Shown here: piece after piece, positions 1 to 10,100 of the stretch | Layout of the letters: each line of letters starts with the position of its first letter | How positions within the stretch are numbered: the first letter of the stretch is position 1 | Program-made: the position numbers and the translations under genes | From: Muricauda sp. MAR_2010_75 | GTDB taxonomy: Bacteria; Bacteroidota; Bacteroidia; Flavobacteriales; Flavobacteriaceae | Direction of reading: 5' to 3' | Assembly (NCBI RefSeq): GCF_000745185.1 | Contig: NZ_JQNJ01000001.1 | Coordinates: 2,131,501-2,195,500 of the forward strand | Length of the DNA: 64,000 nt | The notes under the pieces: generated by a model | The model's input: the letters and a program-made list of their open reading frames with translations, nothing else | What the model was told of the DNA's origin: nothing | Database searches by the model: none

Positions 1-299
1 GCTATACTTCCAACATCCTTAATGAACCCTTGACAGATGAAAAAGCCTATAAACGAAGTTCCCCCATTTATTTCGCGGACGGCTTAAAAGGAAATCTGTT
101 GATGACACATGGTATTGTTGATGTCAATGTCAATTTTCAGGATATAGTTAGGCTTACCCAAAGGCTTATTGAGCTGGGCAAAGAGGATTGGGAACTTGCG
201 GTCTACCCTTTGGAGGACCATAATTTTGTGGAGCCTGCCAGTTGGACGGATCAATACAAGCGAATTTTAAAACTGTTTGAAGACACTCTGATTGAATAA
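1..299 (+). CDS. S9-family prolyl oligopeptidase, C-terminal fragment
   Basis: This is the last 98 codons of a gene that begins before the window; the frame is open from base 3 with no internal start needed. The pattern SSPIYFADGLKGNLLMTHG followed by DVNV, and EDHNF about 45 residues later, is the end of the alpha/beta hydrolase domain of S9 peptidases (DPP-IV or prolyl oligopeptidase type). It supplies the catalytic Asp (DVNV) and His (EDHNF); the Ser lies upstream and cannot be seen. Family members cut peptides after proline and are usually periplasmic in Bacteroidota. An S10 carboxypeptidase follows 39 bp later on the same strand, consistent with a peptide-degrading operon. The exact S9 subfamily cannot be decided from this fragment. 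Confidence 0.85.
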   Translation, partial: YTSNILNEPLTDEKAYKRSSPIYFADGLKGNLLMTHGIVDVNVNFQDIVRLTQRLIELGKEDWELAVYPLEDHNFVEPASWTDQYKRILKLFEDTLIE

Positions 300-338
300 T
301 ATCAAGACTTCATAAAAACTGAATAATACTTAAATCAC

Positions 339-1832
339 ATGAAAATGAATCGAATTTTAGCAATTGTCCTGATGTGCCTTGTTTTTCCTTTACAGGGGCA
401 ACAACTGAATACCGATATGGATTCCACCGTCACTACCTATGGTCAGGTGACCATAAAGGGAACACCGGTAAAATATAAAGCCATTACTGGAAAGCAACCC
501 GTATGGGACGAAAAGGGAAAAATTATAGCGGGTCTCTTTTTTACTTATTATGAGAGAACAGGAGTCAGCAATAGGGCAAAAAGACCATTGGTCATTTCCT
601 TCAATGGAGGTCCTGGTTCAGCATCAGTTTGGATGCACATTGCCTATACAGGACCCAAAATCCTGTCCATTGATGATGAAGGATACCCTGTTCAACCCTA
701 CGGAATCAAAGACAATCCCTATTCTATTTTGGATGTAGCGGATATCGTTTACGTCAATCCGGTAAATACAGCATACTCAAGGGCTATTGATAGCATGGAC
801 AGCAAAGAAGTATCAAAACGATTTTTTGGTGTAAACCCCGATATTGAGTATTTGGCAACCTGGATCAACACCTTTGTTACCCGTCAAAATCGTTGGGAAT
901 CCCCAAAATATTTGATAGGGGAGAGTTACGGTACACCCCGTGTTTCAGGGCTTTCGTTGGAACTTCAAAACTCCCATTGGATGTATTTGAACGGAGTCAT
1001 TTTGGTTTCACCCACCGGTTTGGGGATTGAACGTGGAACAGCAGTGGAACCGGCCAGTTATGTTCCATATTATTCTGCAGCGGCCTGGTTTCACAAAAAA
1101 CTACCGTCGGATCTTCAATCCAAGGATTTGACCGATTTGCTACCAGAGGTTGAAAAGTACACATTGGACGAACTCATTCCTATTATGGCCAAAGGAGGTT
1201 CCATTTCAGAAGCAGAGCGTAAGGCAACAGCGAGTCGATTAGCGCGGTATACAGGATTGTCCGAAAAAGTTATTTTGGAACATAACCTCAGAATTCCTAA
1301 ACGTTTTTTCTGGAAAGAATTGCTTAGGGATGAGGGTCATACCATTGGTAGACTCGATTCCAGATATTTGGGATTGGATAAGGAAAACGCTGGAGAGCGA
1401 CCTGATTATTCTCCAGAGTTGACCACTTGGCTGCATTCTTTCACCCCAGCCATTAATTATTATATAAAAAATGTTCTTAAATACGATACAGATCTACACT
1501 ACAATATGTTCGGTCCAGTAAGGCCGTGGGACAGAAGTGATAACAATACTGGCGACAATTTACGTCAAGCTATGTCGCAGAACCCCTATTTACATGTAAT
1601 GGTTCAGTCCGGTTATTATGATGGGGGTACGGATTACTTCAACTCCAAATACAATCTTTGGCAAATAGATTTGAACGGCAGGTTGAAAGATCGGATGAGC
1701 TGGAGAGGATACCGAAGCGGTCACATGATGTACCTTAGAAAAGAAGATTTGGAGAATGCCAATGAGCATATCCGTGAGTTCATTGCGAAGACCATTCCTG
1801 CTGAGGGCCAGCCCGCCCAATATAAAAGATGA
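339..1832 (+). CDS. S10-family serine carboxypeptidase, exported
   Basis: A protein of 497 residues with a Sec signal peptide (about residues 1-20, hydrophobic LAIVLMCLVFPLQG, cleavage near GQQ). The S10 landmarks appear in order: FNGGPGSASVW for the oxyanion and substrate-binding loop, GESYGTPR for the nucleophilic Ser, DGGTDYF for the Asp and SGHMMY for the His. The family removes C-terminal residues from peptides, best at acidic pH. Bacterial members are mostly exported, so a periplasmic location is inferred. It sits 39 bp after an S9 peptidase and 70 bp before an amidohydrolase, all on the same strand. Substrate preference is not readable from the sequence. The start could instead be the third codon (also ATG), with little effect on the signal peptide. 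Confidence 0.88.
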   Translation: MKMNRILAIVLMCLVFPLQGQQLNTDMDSTVTTYGQVTIKGTPVKYKAITGKQPVWDEKGKIIAGLFFTYYERTGVSNRAKRPLVISFNGGPGSASVWMHIAYTGPKILSIDDEGYPVQPYGIKDNPYSILDVADIVYVNPVNTAYSRAIDSMDSKEVSKRFFGVNPDIEYLATWINTFVTRQNRWESPKYLIGESYGTPRVSGLSLELQNSHWMYLNGVILVSPTGLGIERGTAVEPASYVPYYSAAAWFHKKLPSDLQSKDLTDLLPEVEKYTLDELIPIMAKGGSISEAERKATASRLARYTGLSEKVILEHNLRIPKRFFWKELLRDEGHTIGRLDSRYLGLDKENAGERPDYSPELTTWLHSFTPAINYYIKNVLKYDTDLHYNMFGPVRPWDRSDNNTGDNLRQAMSQNPYLHVMVQSGYYDGGTDYFNSKYNLWQIDLNGRLKDRMSWRGYRSGHMMYLRKEDLENANEHIREFIAKTIPAEGQPAQYKR

Positions 1833-1902
1833 TTCAAGGACAAATGCAAGAAAAGTAGGTTGTATCTTGACTTAAATTATACAAAACTAAAATAGAGGTT
1901 AT

Positions 1903-3501
1903 ATGAAAATTGTAAAAAAGGGTTTCCTATCACTTTTGTGCCTATTGCTATTTCAAAGTGGTTTTGGACAAATTGAAAAAGCTCCCGAAAGGACAGAAGG
2001 TGAGGGGCCATGGTCCCAACTAATCATTCGAGGTGCCACCATGATCAATGGAAACTTGGCACCACCCATTGGACCAGTGGACATTGTTGTGGAGAACAAT
2101 CGTATTGTTGATGTTAAAACTGTGGGGTATCCCGGGGTTAAAATCAATGAAGCAAAACGTCCAAAATTAAAACCGGGTGGTAAAGAGCTCCAAGCAGAAG
2201 GGATGTACATCTTGCCTGGCTTTGTGGACACCCATGCCCATATCGGAGGAAAAGCTCAAGGTACAACCGCAGAATATGTTTTTAAACTATGGATGGGCCA
2301 CGGAATTACCACAATTGCCGATCCTGGAAGTGGAAATGGGTTGGATTGGACATTGGATCAAAAGAAAAGGAGTGCCAGCAATAAAATTACCGCTCCAAGA
2401 ATAAAGGCCTTTACCTTTTTTGGAGCCGGCTCGGAAACACCGATCTCAACCCCAGAACAGGCTAGGGAATGGGTGCGTGAAAATGCCAAAAGTGGTGCGG
2501 ATGGCATTAAGTTCTTTGGCGCACCGCCCAAAATTATGCAAGCGGCGCTAGAAGAAAACAAAAAATTGGGATTGCGATCAAAGATGCACCACGCCCAAAC
2601 CTATGTGGGTGAATGGAACGTGTTGAACAGTGCCAGGGCAGGGCTTACGGCCATGGAACACTGGTATGGACTTCCCGAAGCCTTGTTTTACGATAGAACC
2701 GTACAGGATTATTCCTTGGACTACAATTATCAAAATGAGCAGGACCGTTTTGGTGAGGCAGGTCAGCTATGGGCACAGTCTGCACCCCCATTTTCAGATA
2801 AATGGAACAGTGTAATGAACGAGTTGCTCGAACTTGATTTCACACTCTCCCCGACCATGGTCATTTATGAAGCCAATAGGGACTTGACCCGGGCGCGTAG
2901 GGCCGAATGGCATGAAGAATACACCTTGCCTTCACTTTGGGAATTTTATGCACCGAGCAGACAATCACATGGATCGTACTGGCATACGTGGGGAACAGAA
3001 AAAGAAGTTACATGGAAAAAGAACTATGAGCTTTGGATGACGTTTATCAACGAATACAAAAACCGTGGTGGACGGGTCACTATTGGTACAGATGCTGGAT
3101 TTATTTATGAACTCTACGGTTTTGCCTATCCCCGAGAGATGGAACTATTGCGCGAAGCAGGATTCCATCCACTGGAAGTGATCAAAGCAGCTACTTTAAA
3201 TGGGGCGGAATCTTTAGGAATGGATGATGAAATAGGAACAATAGAACCCGGTAAACTGGCCGATTTTGTAATTGTTGAGGAAAATCCAGTGGCCAATTTG
3301 CAAAGTTTGTACGGCACCGGTACCATTAAGCTTACTGATGACAATAAGGTAATCCGTGCCGGAGGTGTAAAATACACCATAAAGGATGGAATAATTTACG
3401 ATGCCAAAAAATTGCTTTCAGATGTAAAGGCCATGGTAGAAAAAGCCAAAGCGGAAGAAGGGTATAAAATTATTCAACCTGGACTGAAAGGGTCAAAATA
3501 A
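1903..3501 (+). CDS. Exported amidohydrolase-superfamily metallohydrolase
   Basis: A protein of 532 residues with a clear signal peptide (SLLCLLLFQSGFG, cleavage before Q). The amidohydrolase metal centre is visible: GFVDTHAHIG near residue 105 (HxH), DGIKFFG (candidate carbamylated or bridging Lys), KMHHAQ and MEHWYG (His ligands), and IGTDAGF near residue 393 (the Asp on the last strand). The C-terminal ATLNGAESLGMDDEIGTIEPGKLADFVI is the standard closing beta-sandwich segment. Relatives include Xaa-Pro dipeptidases and imidazolonepropionase-like enzymes. The place between two peptidases and proline dehydrogenase favours a dipeptidase, but this is inference. Residues 280-380 are unusually rich in aromatic and charged residues. 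Confidence 0.82.
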   Translation: MKIVKKGFLSLLCLLLFQSGFGQIEKAPERTEGEGPWSQLIIRGATMINGNLAPPIGPVDIVVENNRIVDVKTVGYPGVKINEAKRPKLKPGGKELQAEGMYILPGFVDTHAHIGGKAQGTTAEYVFKLWMGHGITTIADPGSGNGLDWTLDQKKRSASNKITAPRIKAFTFFGAGSETPISTPEQAREWVRENAKSGADGIKFFGAPPKIMQAALEENKKLGLRSKMHHAQTYVGEWNVLNSARAGLTAMEHWYGLPEALFYDRTVQDYSLDYNYQNEQDRFGEAGQLWAQSAPPFSDKWNSVMNELLELDFTLSPTMVIYEANRDLTRARRAEWHEEYTLPSLWEFYAPSRQSHGSYWHTWGTEKEVTWKKNYELWMTFINEYKNRGGRVTIGTDAGFIYELYGFAYPREMELLREAGFHPLEVIKAATLNGAESLGMDDEIGTIEPGKLADFVIVEENPVANLQSLYGTGTIKLTDDNKVIRAGGVKYTIKDGIIYDAKKLLSDVKAMVEKAKAEEGYKIIQPGLKGSK

Positions 3502-3545
3502 GTATCGGACCTCCTTCAAACTTAAACCAAACTAACACTAAATCG

Positions 3546-3600
3546 TCGACATAAAAGTGGCATTTGTGTTCTTGTTCATGAATGTCACTTCACTTGTCGA
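3546..3600 (+). promoter_or_regulatory. Long nested stem-loop in the leader of proline dehydrogenase
   Basis: An outer 6-bp stem, TCGACA (3546-3551) with TGTCGA (3595-3600), encloses a 3/4-nt internal loop and an inner stem. The inner stem pairs AAGTGGCATT (3555-3564) with AATGTCACTT (3581-3590), with one G-U, and extends by four more pairs to an 8-nt loop (3569-3576). In total about 20 base pairs lie 35 nt before the proposed start at 3635. No U-tract follows, so it is not a typical intrinsic terminator. It may act in the mRNA leader or bind a protein; function unknown. Confidence 0.55.
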
Positions 3601-3634
3601 TATATATGTTCCCAGGAACAATTTTAAGATTGCT

Positions 3635-4822
3635 ATGCAGAACACGCTGAATTTTGAAAACACCCAAATAGCATTTTCATCAAAATCAACTACGCAATTA
3701 AAAAAGGCAGAATGGCTATTTTCTGTTGTAAAAAAGGCTTGGCTCACCAATTTGGCCAAATCCATAACAAATTTTCTGCTACGTATTGGGTTTCCCATAG
3801 AACCCATTTTAAAACAAACGGTTTTTGAACAATTCTGCGGAGGTGAAACCATTGTGCAATGTGAAGGTACTGTCAATAGCTTGTTTCAGAATGGAGGCGT
3901 TCACTCTATTTTGGACTATTCCATAGAGGGTAAGGAAACGGAGAATTTTTTTGATGGCACTTTGGAGACCATGCTCAAAATCTGTAAGTATGGAGATGGT
4001 TCACCGGAGGTTCCTTTTCTGGTTTTTAAACCTACCGGGATGGGGCGGTTCAAAATCTATGAGAAAGTTTCAACCCAAATCGACTTGAATTCAGATGAAG
4101 CATTGGAGTGGGAGAGAATCCAGAAAAGATTCGATGCCGTTTGCAGTGCGGTTGCCAATACCAACTTCCTAAAGATTATGGTTGATGCCGAAGAATCCTG
4201 GATACAGGATACCATTGATACATTGGTGGAAGAGATGATGGTTAAATACAACACGGAGCGGACCGTGGTTTTCAATACGGTACAAATGTACCGATGGGAT
4301 CGATTGTCTTATTTACAACGAATGTATTCATTTGGGCAAAAGAACAACATCCGTGTTGGTGTAAAATTGGTGCGCGGCGCCTATATGGAAAAAGAAAGGG
4401 AGCGCGCTTTTAAAAAGGGTTACATAAGCCCTATATGTGAGGACAAGCGTGCCACGGATATTAATTTTGATGAGGGAATACATTTTTGCCTGAACCATTT
4501 GGATGTGTTTGATATTTTCGCCGGCTCCCATAATGAGATGAGCTGCCAAAAACTTTCCCACAGTTTAAAAGAGGAAGGTATCTCCAAGGATGATGAACGA
4601 ATTTGGTTTGGTCAACTTTATGGAATGAGTGACCATATAAGCTTTAATCTGGCCAATAGTGGCTATAATACGGCTAAGTATGTTCCCTTTGGCCCGGTAA
4701 GGGAAGTTGTTCCTTATTTGTTTAGGAGGGCCGAGGAGAATACTTCCGTTGGTTCACAGACTTCCCGGGAACTCTTCTTTATCAAAAAAGAACTGCTTCG
4801 TAGAAAAAACGAAAGAGAGTAG
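3635..4822 (+). CDS. Proline dehydrogenase (FAD-dependent)
   Basis: Oxidises L-proline to pyrroline-5-carboxylate with FAD, the first step of proline catabolism. The PRODH barrel motifs are clear: VKLVRGAYMEKERE (the Arg/Tyr segment of the proline pocket), GQLYGMSD, and KYVPFGPVREVVPYLFRR followed by AEENT at the C terminus. At 395 residues it is the usual size of stand-alone Bacteroidota PRODH, without the P5C dehydrogenase half of PutA. An in-frame GTG at 3557 would add 26 residues, but they would be encoded within the leader hairpin and do not resemble the family, so ATG at 3635 was chosen. The enzyme would consume proline released by the peptidases upstream. No partner P5C dehydrogenase is in the window. 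Confidence 0.92.
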   Translation: MQNTLNFENTQIAFSSKSTTQLKKAEWLFSVVKKAWLTNLAKSITNFLLRIGFPIEPILKQTVFEQFCGGETIVQCEGTVNSLFQNGGVHSILDYSIEGKETENFFDGTLETMLKICKYGDGSPEVPFLVFKPTGMGRFKIYEKVSTQIDLNSDEALEWERIQKRFDAVCSAVANTNFLKIMVDAEESWIQDTIDTLVEEMMVKYNTERTVVFNTVQMYRWDRLSYLQRMYSFGQKNNIRVGVKLVRGAYMEKERERAFKKGYISPICEDKRATDINFDEGIHFCLNHLDVFDIFAGSHNEMSCQKLSHSLKEEGISKDDERIWFGQLYGMSDHISFNLANSGYNTAKYVPFGPVREVVPYLFRRAEENTSVGSQTSRELFFIKKELLRRKNERE

Positions 4823-5191
4823 CCCATAATGGATTCGTTTATCTTTTTGTTTGGGGGCGATTCATAGCAATTCTTTCCTTGATTTACGGAATCGTTTGCA
4901 TAAACTATATGCGGCAGTGTCACATTACTCACATAATATGTGAAATTCATGAAGGTTCGATCTGCCCCAGAAATTCTTCAAGAACCTGACTTGCATCCCT
5001 TATATTACTGATATTCATTAAAATTGAGTATGTGGTTAAATTAACATTAAGCATACTCTTTTTTAAGTAAATTTTATGAAATCAAAAATATTTGAATATA
5101 TTAGAGTGGTTTTTTTAAAATAATCGCGCTTATTTTTATGCATTCTTCAATGTAAATAACCCCGGTCAGTACAGATGTATTTTTAAGATCA
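4823..5191. other. Intergenic region, 369 bp, before the ECF sigma gene
   Basis: No coding sequence is convincing here. The stretch is AT-rich and holds a 13-bp dyad CACATAATATGTG (4930-4942), a terminator-like hairpin (5026-5064) and about 125 bp of AT-rich sequence that should carry the promoter of the sigma factor gene. A perfect TAnnTTTG box at a sensible distance from 5192 was not found. Confidence 0.6.
5026..5064 (+). terminator. Putative intrinsic terminator
   Basis: GAGTATG (5026-5032) pairs perfectly with CATACTC (5052-5058). The 19-nt loop contains a further small dyad GTTA/TAAC, and six T residues follow (5059-5064). It lies 204 bp after proline dehydrogenase and 128 bp before the sigma factor. 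The stem is short and AT-rich, so strength is doubtful. Confidence 0.5.
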
Positions 5192-5725
5192 ATGAAGAAT
5201 CAAACCGAAGATACCATAAGAGGAATATTCATTAAGCACTATCAGGAATGGTGTGTTCTTTCATTCTCATTCCTTCATAGTATGCCAGAAGCCGAGGATG
5301 TGGTGCAAGACATCATGGTCAAACTTTTGACCCGAAAAGATGTGCACACCATTGAAAACCTTCCATCTTATATTAGGGTTTCCATTAAGAATGCGAGTCT
5401 CTTAAAAATTAAATCGGGACAAAAAGTCCGTCGATTGGATGAAACGGTGAGCTTGTACGATACTTCTTACGAACAGGAACTTATTGATAGGGAAGCTCAG
5501 GTTGAGGTGCAAAAAGCACTCAATATTTTGCCCGAACAAAGCAAAAGGGTTTTTGAGCTTTGTGTGATTGAGGGACTTCAATATAAAAATACCGCAGATG
5601 TTCTCGGAATTTCCACAAACACAGTGAAATATCACCTAAAAAAGGCCTTCAAAATTCTTCGTCACAATCTTAGTAGTTCGTATTTTTTTGACCTCATTAT
5701 TGTGATTGTTGTTTTTTTTAGTTAA
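5192..5725 (+). CDS. ECF RNA polymerase sigma factor, FecI type
   Basis: A 177-residue sigma-70 family protein with region 2 at about residues 10-75 (SFLHSMPEAEDVVQDIMVKL) and region 4 at about 115-165. Region 4 includes LPEQSKRVFELCVIEGLQYK and a helix-turn-helix TADVLGISTNTVKYHLKKA. The hydrophobic tail FFDLIIVIVVFF is typical of Bacteroidota ECF factors paired with FecR-like anti-sigmas. The FecR gene follows after 95 bp and the SusC/SusD receptor after that, so it should switch on this uptake locus when the receptor signals substrate binding. No anti-sigma domain is fused to it. Confidence 0.92.
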   Translation: MKNQTEDTIRGIFIKHYQEWCVLSFSFLHSMPEAEDVVQDIMVKLLTRKDVHTIENLPSYIRVSIKNASLLKIKSGQKVRRLDETVSLYDTSYEQELIDREAQVEVQKALNILPEQSKRVFELCVIEGLQYKNTADVLGISTNTVKYHLKKAFKILRHNLSSSYFFDLIIVIVVFFS

Positions 5726-5820
5726 AAAAATTGACATTTTAACAATTCTGCACTACCCGTTTTTCCAATTTTGTAATTATATAGGTAAATGGTGGAAATA
5801 CCACTTAGTCATTTAAGCCT

Positions 5821-6990
5821 ATGGAAGTCGCTTCGCTGATTTATAAAAAACTTACTTCAAAACTCGATGAGTCCGAAAAAATGAAACTCAGTGAGTGGCT
5901 GTTGGCCTCTGAAGAAAATCAGAACATTTATCAAAACATAGAAACTTTTTACAGGAAAGGAGGCGATATTTCCGGTTTAGCAACATTGGAAGTCCATGCT
6001 GCTTGGGAAAAAGTTTTGGAAAAACATTTGGCGAGGAAGAAACAAAGCCGTGTCAAACACATCATACGGTCAACCTATAAATATGCCGCTGTTCTACTCA
6101 TTGCCCTTATGGCAGGATATGCGTATTGGAACTACAATAATGCGCCCGATGCCATTGCAAATGAAAAAATTGAGGATGAAGGCATTGTGATTGTTTTTGA
6201 CAATGGAGAAAAAATTAAGCTCTCTTCCGAAAAGAAACAGGAACAGCTGTTGGACAAGGATGGTAACCGAATAGGGGAGAGAAATGGTGATCAACTGGAT
6301 TATTCCGGAAAAGAAAACTTGGGTGAACTGGTCTATAATACATTGTCCGTGCCCAATGGAAGACGGTTTGATATTGTTTTATCGGATAACTCGCATGTGT
6401 ATCTCAATGCGGGGTCTTCCCTTCGTTATCCCGTAAATTTTATTCCAGGTAAAAAAAGACAAGTGTTTTTGGAAGGTGAAGCCTTTTTTGAAGTTTCCGA
6501 AGACAAGGAGCATCCGTTTGTGGTGACCAGTGGAAATATGGATGTTCAGGTTCTAGGGACAAAGTTCAATGTAAATGCCTACCCTGAAGAAACCAATATC
6601 AATACCGTATTGGTGGAAGGTTCCGTGCAGTTGAACGTGACGGAGGACGAGAAAAATGCCAATTCTTCATCAGTATTGTTGGAGCCGGGGCATATTGCCC
6701 ATTGGGACAAAGATTCCAAATCGGCAAAGATGGAAGAAGTTGATACCGAATTGTATACCAGTTGGATGCAAGGAAAACTTGTTCTTAGGGGCATGCGATT
6801 CAAGGATATTATGAAAAAGCTGGAAAGGCATTACGGAGTGTCCATCCAAAATAAGAACAAAGAGCTGGAAAACCGGGTATTCACTGCCACTTTTGATGTG
6901 GAGACTATTGAAGAGGTGCTCAACACATTCGTTGCCGAGACCGACTTTGACTACTTTATTGAAAAAGATCAAATAACCATTTTAGAATAA
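5821..6990 (+). CDS. FecR-family anti-sigma factor
   Basis: A 389-residue single-pass inner-membrane protein. The N-terminal ~80 residues form the cytoplasmic anti-sigma helices (KLDESEKMKLSEWLLASEEN). One membrane segment lies near residues 88-106 (YAAVLLIALMAGYAYW). The periplasmic part holds the FecR domain, with NGRRFDIVLSDNSHVYLNAG and GEAFFEVSEDKEHPFVV, and the C-terminal DUF4974 domain (MRFKDIMKKLERHYGVSI to the end). By family precedent it receives a signal from the plug or STN region of the adjacent SusC receptor and controls the ECF factor encoded upstream. An unusually long acidic stretch, residues 112-165, separates the membrane segment from the FecR core. Confidence 0.93.
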   Translation: MEVASLIYKKLTSKLDESEKMKLSEWLLASEENQNIYQNIETFYRKGGDISGLATLEVHAAWEKVLEKHLARKKQSRVKHIIRSTYKYAAVLLIALMAGYAYWNYNNAPDAIANEKIEDEGIVIVFDNGEKIKLSSEKKQEQLLDKDGNRIGERNGDQLDYSGKENLGELVYNTLSVPNGRRFDIVLSDNSHVYLNAGSSLRYPVNFIPGKKRQVFLEGEAFFEVSEDKEHPFVVTSGNMDVQVLGTKFNVNAYPEETNINTVLVEGSVQLNVTEDEKNANSSSVLLEPGHIAHWDKDSKSAKMEEVDTELYTSWMQGKLVLRGMRFKDIMKKLERHYGVSIQNKNKELENRVFTATFDVETIEEVLNTFVAETDFDYFIEKDQITILE

Positions 6991-7040
6991 ATAACCAAAA
7001 ACCAAAATTATACGCCTATGAAATAAATGCACATAAAAAA

Positions 7041-7071
7041 AATCGGGAGATGCTGCAACACCTGCCCGATT
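7041..7071 (+). promoter_or_regulatory. Hairpin between fecR and susC
   Basis: AATCGGG (7041-7047) pairs perfectly with CCCGATT (7065-7071) across a 17-nt loop, 51 bp after the FecR stop and 49 bp before the SusC start. There is no clear U-tract, so it may be an attenuator or a processing/stability element separating regulator and receptor expression rather than a full terminator. Confidence 0.5.
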
Positions 7072-7119
7072 GAGATTATTAACTCAAAAAATTAAGTTAA
7101 CTAAAAACATTACAAAGGT

Positions 7120-10100
7120 ATGAAAAATTACATCAAGAGCACTCTGCCTTGTCTAACTAACAACTTGTCGCTGACAGTGAAACTAACTGTACTTTTTTTG
7201 ATAGTTTCTTTTTTCTCGACACATGCAAATTCCTACTCCCAGAAGACCAAACTTAGTTTGGACATGGAAAATGTAGAGATTGCGCAGGTGTTCGAACAAA
7301 TTGAGTCTGTCTCAGAATTCAAGTTCTTTTATGACAACAGAAAAGTAAATGCTCACAGAAAGGTCTCTATTAATGTAGACCAAAAATTGATTACGGAAAT
7401 ACTGGACAAACTCTTCCAGGGAACAAACATTTCTTATCTTTTTAACAAACAACAAATTGTTTTAAAAACTAAGAACGCAATCGATGTAGCTCCAATGGAG
7501 GCAAGTCTTTCGCCTCTTTCTGAAAGCGATTTGCAAGCTACAATTTCTGGTACGGTCACAGACTCCAATGGGGTACCAATACCTGGGGCATCCGTGGTAG
7601 AAAAAGGCACCACCAATGGTGTGGCTGCCGACTTTGATGGAAATTACCAAATTACGGTACAGGGTTCTAATGCCGTTTTGGTGGTCAGTTCCATCGGATT
7701 TGCAAGAAGAGAAGTTACCGTGGGTGGATCTACCTCCCTAGATATTGTATTGCAAGAAGATACCCAGAGCTTGAATGAAGTAGTCGTAACTGCATTGGGG
7801 ATTAAGCAAGAGACCAAGAAATTGGGGTATTCCATTGCCCAAGTTGATGCTGAGGAGGTCAATGTGAACAGATCATCCAACTTCATGAACACCCTTCAAG
7901 GTAAAGTAGCCGGTGTAAATATTTCCTCATTGAGCTCTGGACCTGGTGGTTCATCAAAAGTTAGGATTCGAGGTCAATCTTCAATTTCGGGAACCAATAA
8001 CCCACTGATTGTTGTAAACGGTGTGCCAATTGATAATACCTCTTTTGGTACCAGTCCTGGTAGTGCCAGTTCTGAAGTAGGTACCAACAGTGGTGGTGTA
8101 TATTCTGATGGGGGTGATGGTTTCTCCAGTATCAACCCAGATGACATAGAAAGTATGACCATCCTTAAAGGCGCCACAGGTGCTGCGCTTTATGGATCTA
8201 GGGCAAAAGACGGTGTTATTATGATCACCACAAAATCCCGTGGGCGCCAGCAAGGATTAGGGGTCACCTATAACATTAACATTACGGACCATACACCTTT
8301 GGATTTTACAGATTACCAATATGAATATGGACAAGGTGAAAATGGAGTTAGGCCAACATCTGCCAACCCAACCTCTGGACAGTGGTCTTTTGGTGAACGT
8401 TTTCAACCCGGAATGACACAAGTCCTTTTTGATGGTGTTGAGGTTCCTTATGTTCCGGTACGGGACAGAATAAAGAAGTTTTACAGAAATGGTACAGATA
8501 TTACCCATTCCATATCCATTTCAAATGGGTCTGAAAAAGGTGGTTTTAACCTTTCGCTTTCCAACCTGGGTAGTAAGGGTATTACCCCAAACAATGAGTT
8601 CAATAGGAAAACGGTAAACTTTGGAGCAAACTATGATTTGTCAGACAAACTTTCTATTGAATCCCACATTAATTATTCGTACGAGAAAAACATAAATCCA
8701 CCCAACGTAGGTCAGCAGGATAACACAATTTCTGTAGCGCTGTACAACATGGCCAACTCTATGCCTTTGGATTTATTGAATGAGAAAAAGTTCAATGCTG
8801 ATGGTAATGAGTTTGTGTACAGTAGGTTTAGAAACCGTACCAATCCCTATTTCACACTTTCTGAGCAGTTCAATGAAATTAGAAGAGATAGAATATTTGG
8901 AAACGTTTTGGCGCGGTATGAGATTGCCCCATGGCTTATTGGTCAGGTTCGGGTAGGACAAGATTACTGGTCACGTTCCCAGCAGTACAATGGGTATCCA
9001 ACTGGTCAAGCTTCAAGACCATCTGCTCCGGCTCCGTTCTTTAATGGAACCTTTACACAAACGGCAAGAAGGTATAGGGAAACCAACGTTGACTTCCTTC
9101 TTTCTGGTAATGTTGATGTGAATGAAGATTTTGCAGTGGGTTACAATGTTGGTGGAAACCAGATGCGAAGAAGACAAGATTTAAACCGCGTTGATGTAAC
9201 CGATTTCGTAATTCGTGATTTGTACACTGTACAGAACGGTAGGGTGAAAAACCCAACGTACGCTTTGTCTGAAAGAGGAATTAATTCTTTGTACGGAGCT
9301 GTTGATCTATCCTATAAGGATACCTACTTTTTAAGTGGTACGGCTCGTAACGATTGGTTCTCAACACTTTCCGAAGCAAATAGAAGTATCTTATATCCTT
9401 CTGTTTCCGGTAGCGTACTCTTCTCCAATCTGTTGGGGGACAGTGCGGAATGGTTGACACTTGGTAAATTTAGAGCTGCTTATGCCGAAGTGGGAAGTGA
9501 TACGGATGTAAATCCTTATGCTGATGCGTTGTTCTATGACATTAACGCCAACTTTTTCCCAGGACCAGATGGGTCTCCCAAGCCAGTGGCCGGTGCCAAT
9601 ACCTCAACACTTCCTAATCCCGATCTACGCCCAATGCGGGTAAAGGAAACGGAAATAGGTGTCGATTTAAGAATGTTCGATAACCGTGTAGGATTGGATT
9701 TGGCCGTGTATCGCAAGACCACAATAGATCAGATCATTCCAGCTCAGATTTCCAACTCTTCTGGATTTATAAGTCAGTTGATCAACAGTGGTGAAAGTAG
9801 AAGTGATGGTATTGAAATGTTATTGAACTTAACACCAATCCGTAACGATGATTTACGATGGGACTTTAATTTCAATGCTTCTTATAACAAGACCAAAGTG
9901 ATCAGCCTTCTGAGTGATGAAGAGGGAGAGAGCATTTTGGTGGGGAACCATATATTCAATGGGTTCCTATACCAAGTTGTTGGTGAGGAGATCGGACAAT
10001 TGGCCGGTTTTGGCTATAAGTTCGATGATCAGGGAAGACAGGTATTCGCTGATGATGGTAGACCACTTAGATCAGATGAGATCAAATTCTATGGTAGTGC

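Noticed and set aside
3557..3634. Earlier GTG start for proline dehydrogenase
   Set aside because: The added 26 residues are encoded in the leader hairpin and have no similarity to the family; ATG at 3635 fits the usual length.
4930..4942. CACATAATATGTG dyad as an operator
   Set aside because: Single occurrence, far from a start codon, and no partner site seen; kept only in the description of the intergenic region.
5788..5806. Small hairpin GGTGG/CCACT before fecR
   Set aside because: A four- to five-pair stem is expected by chance and has no further support.
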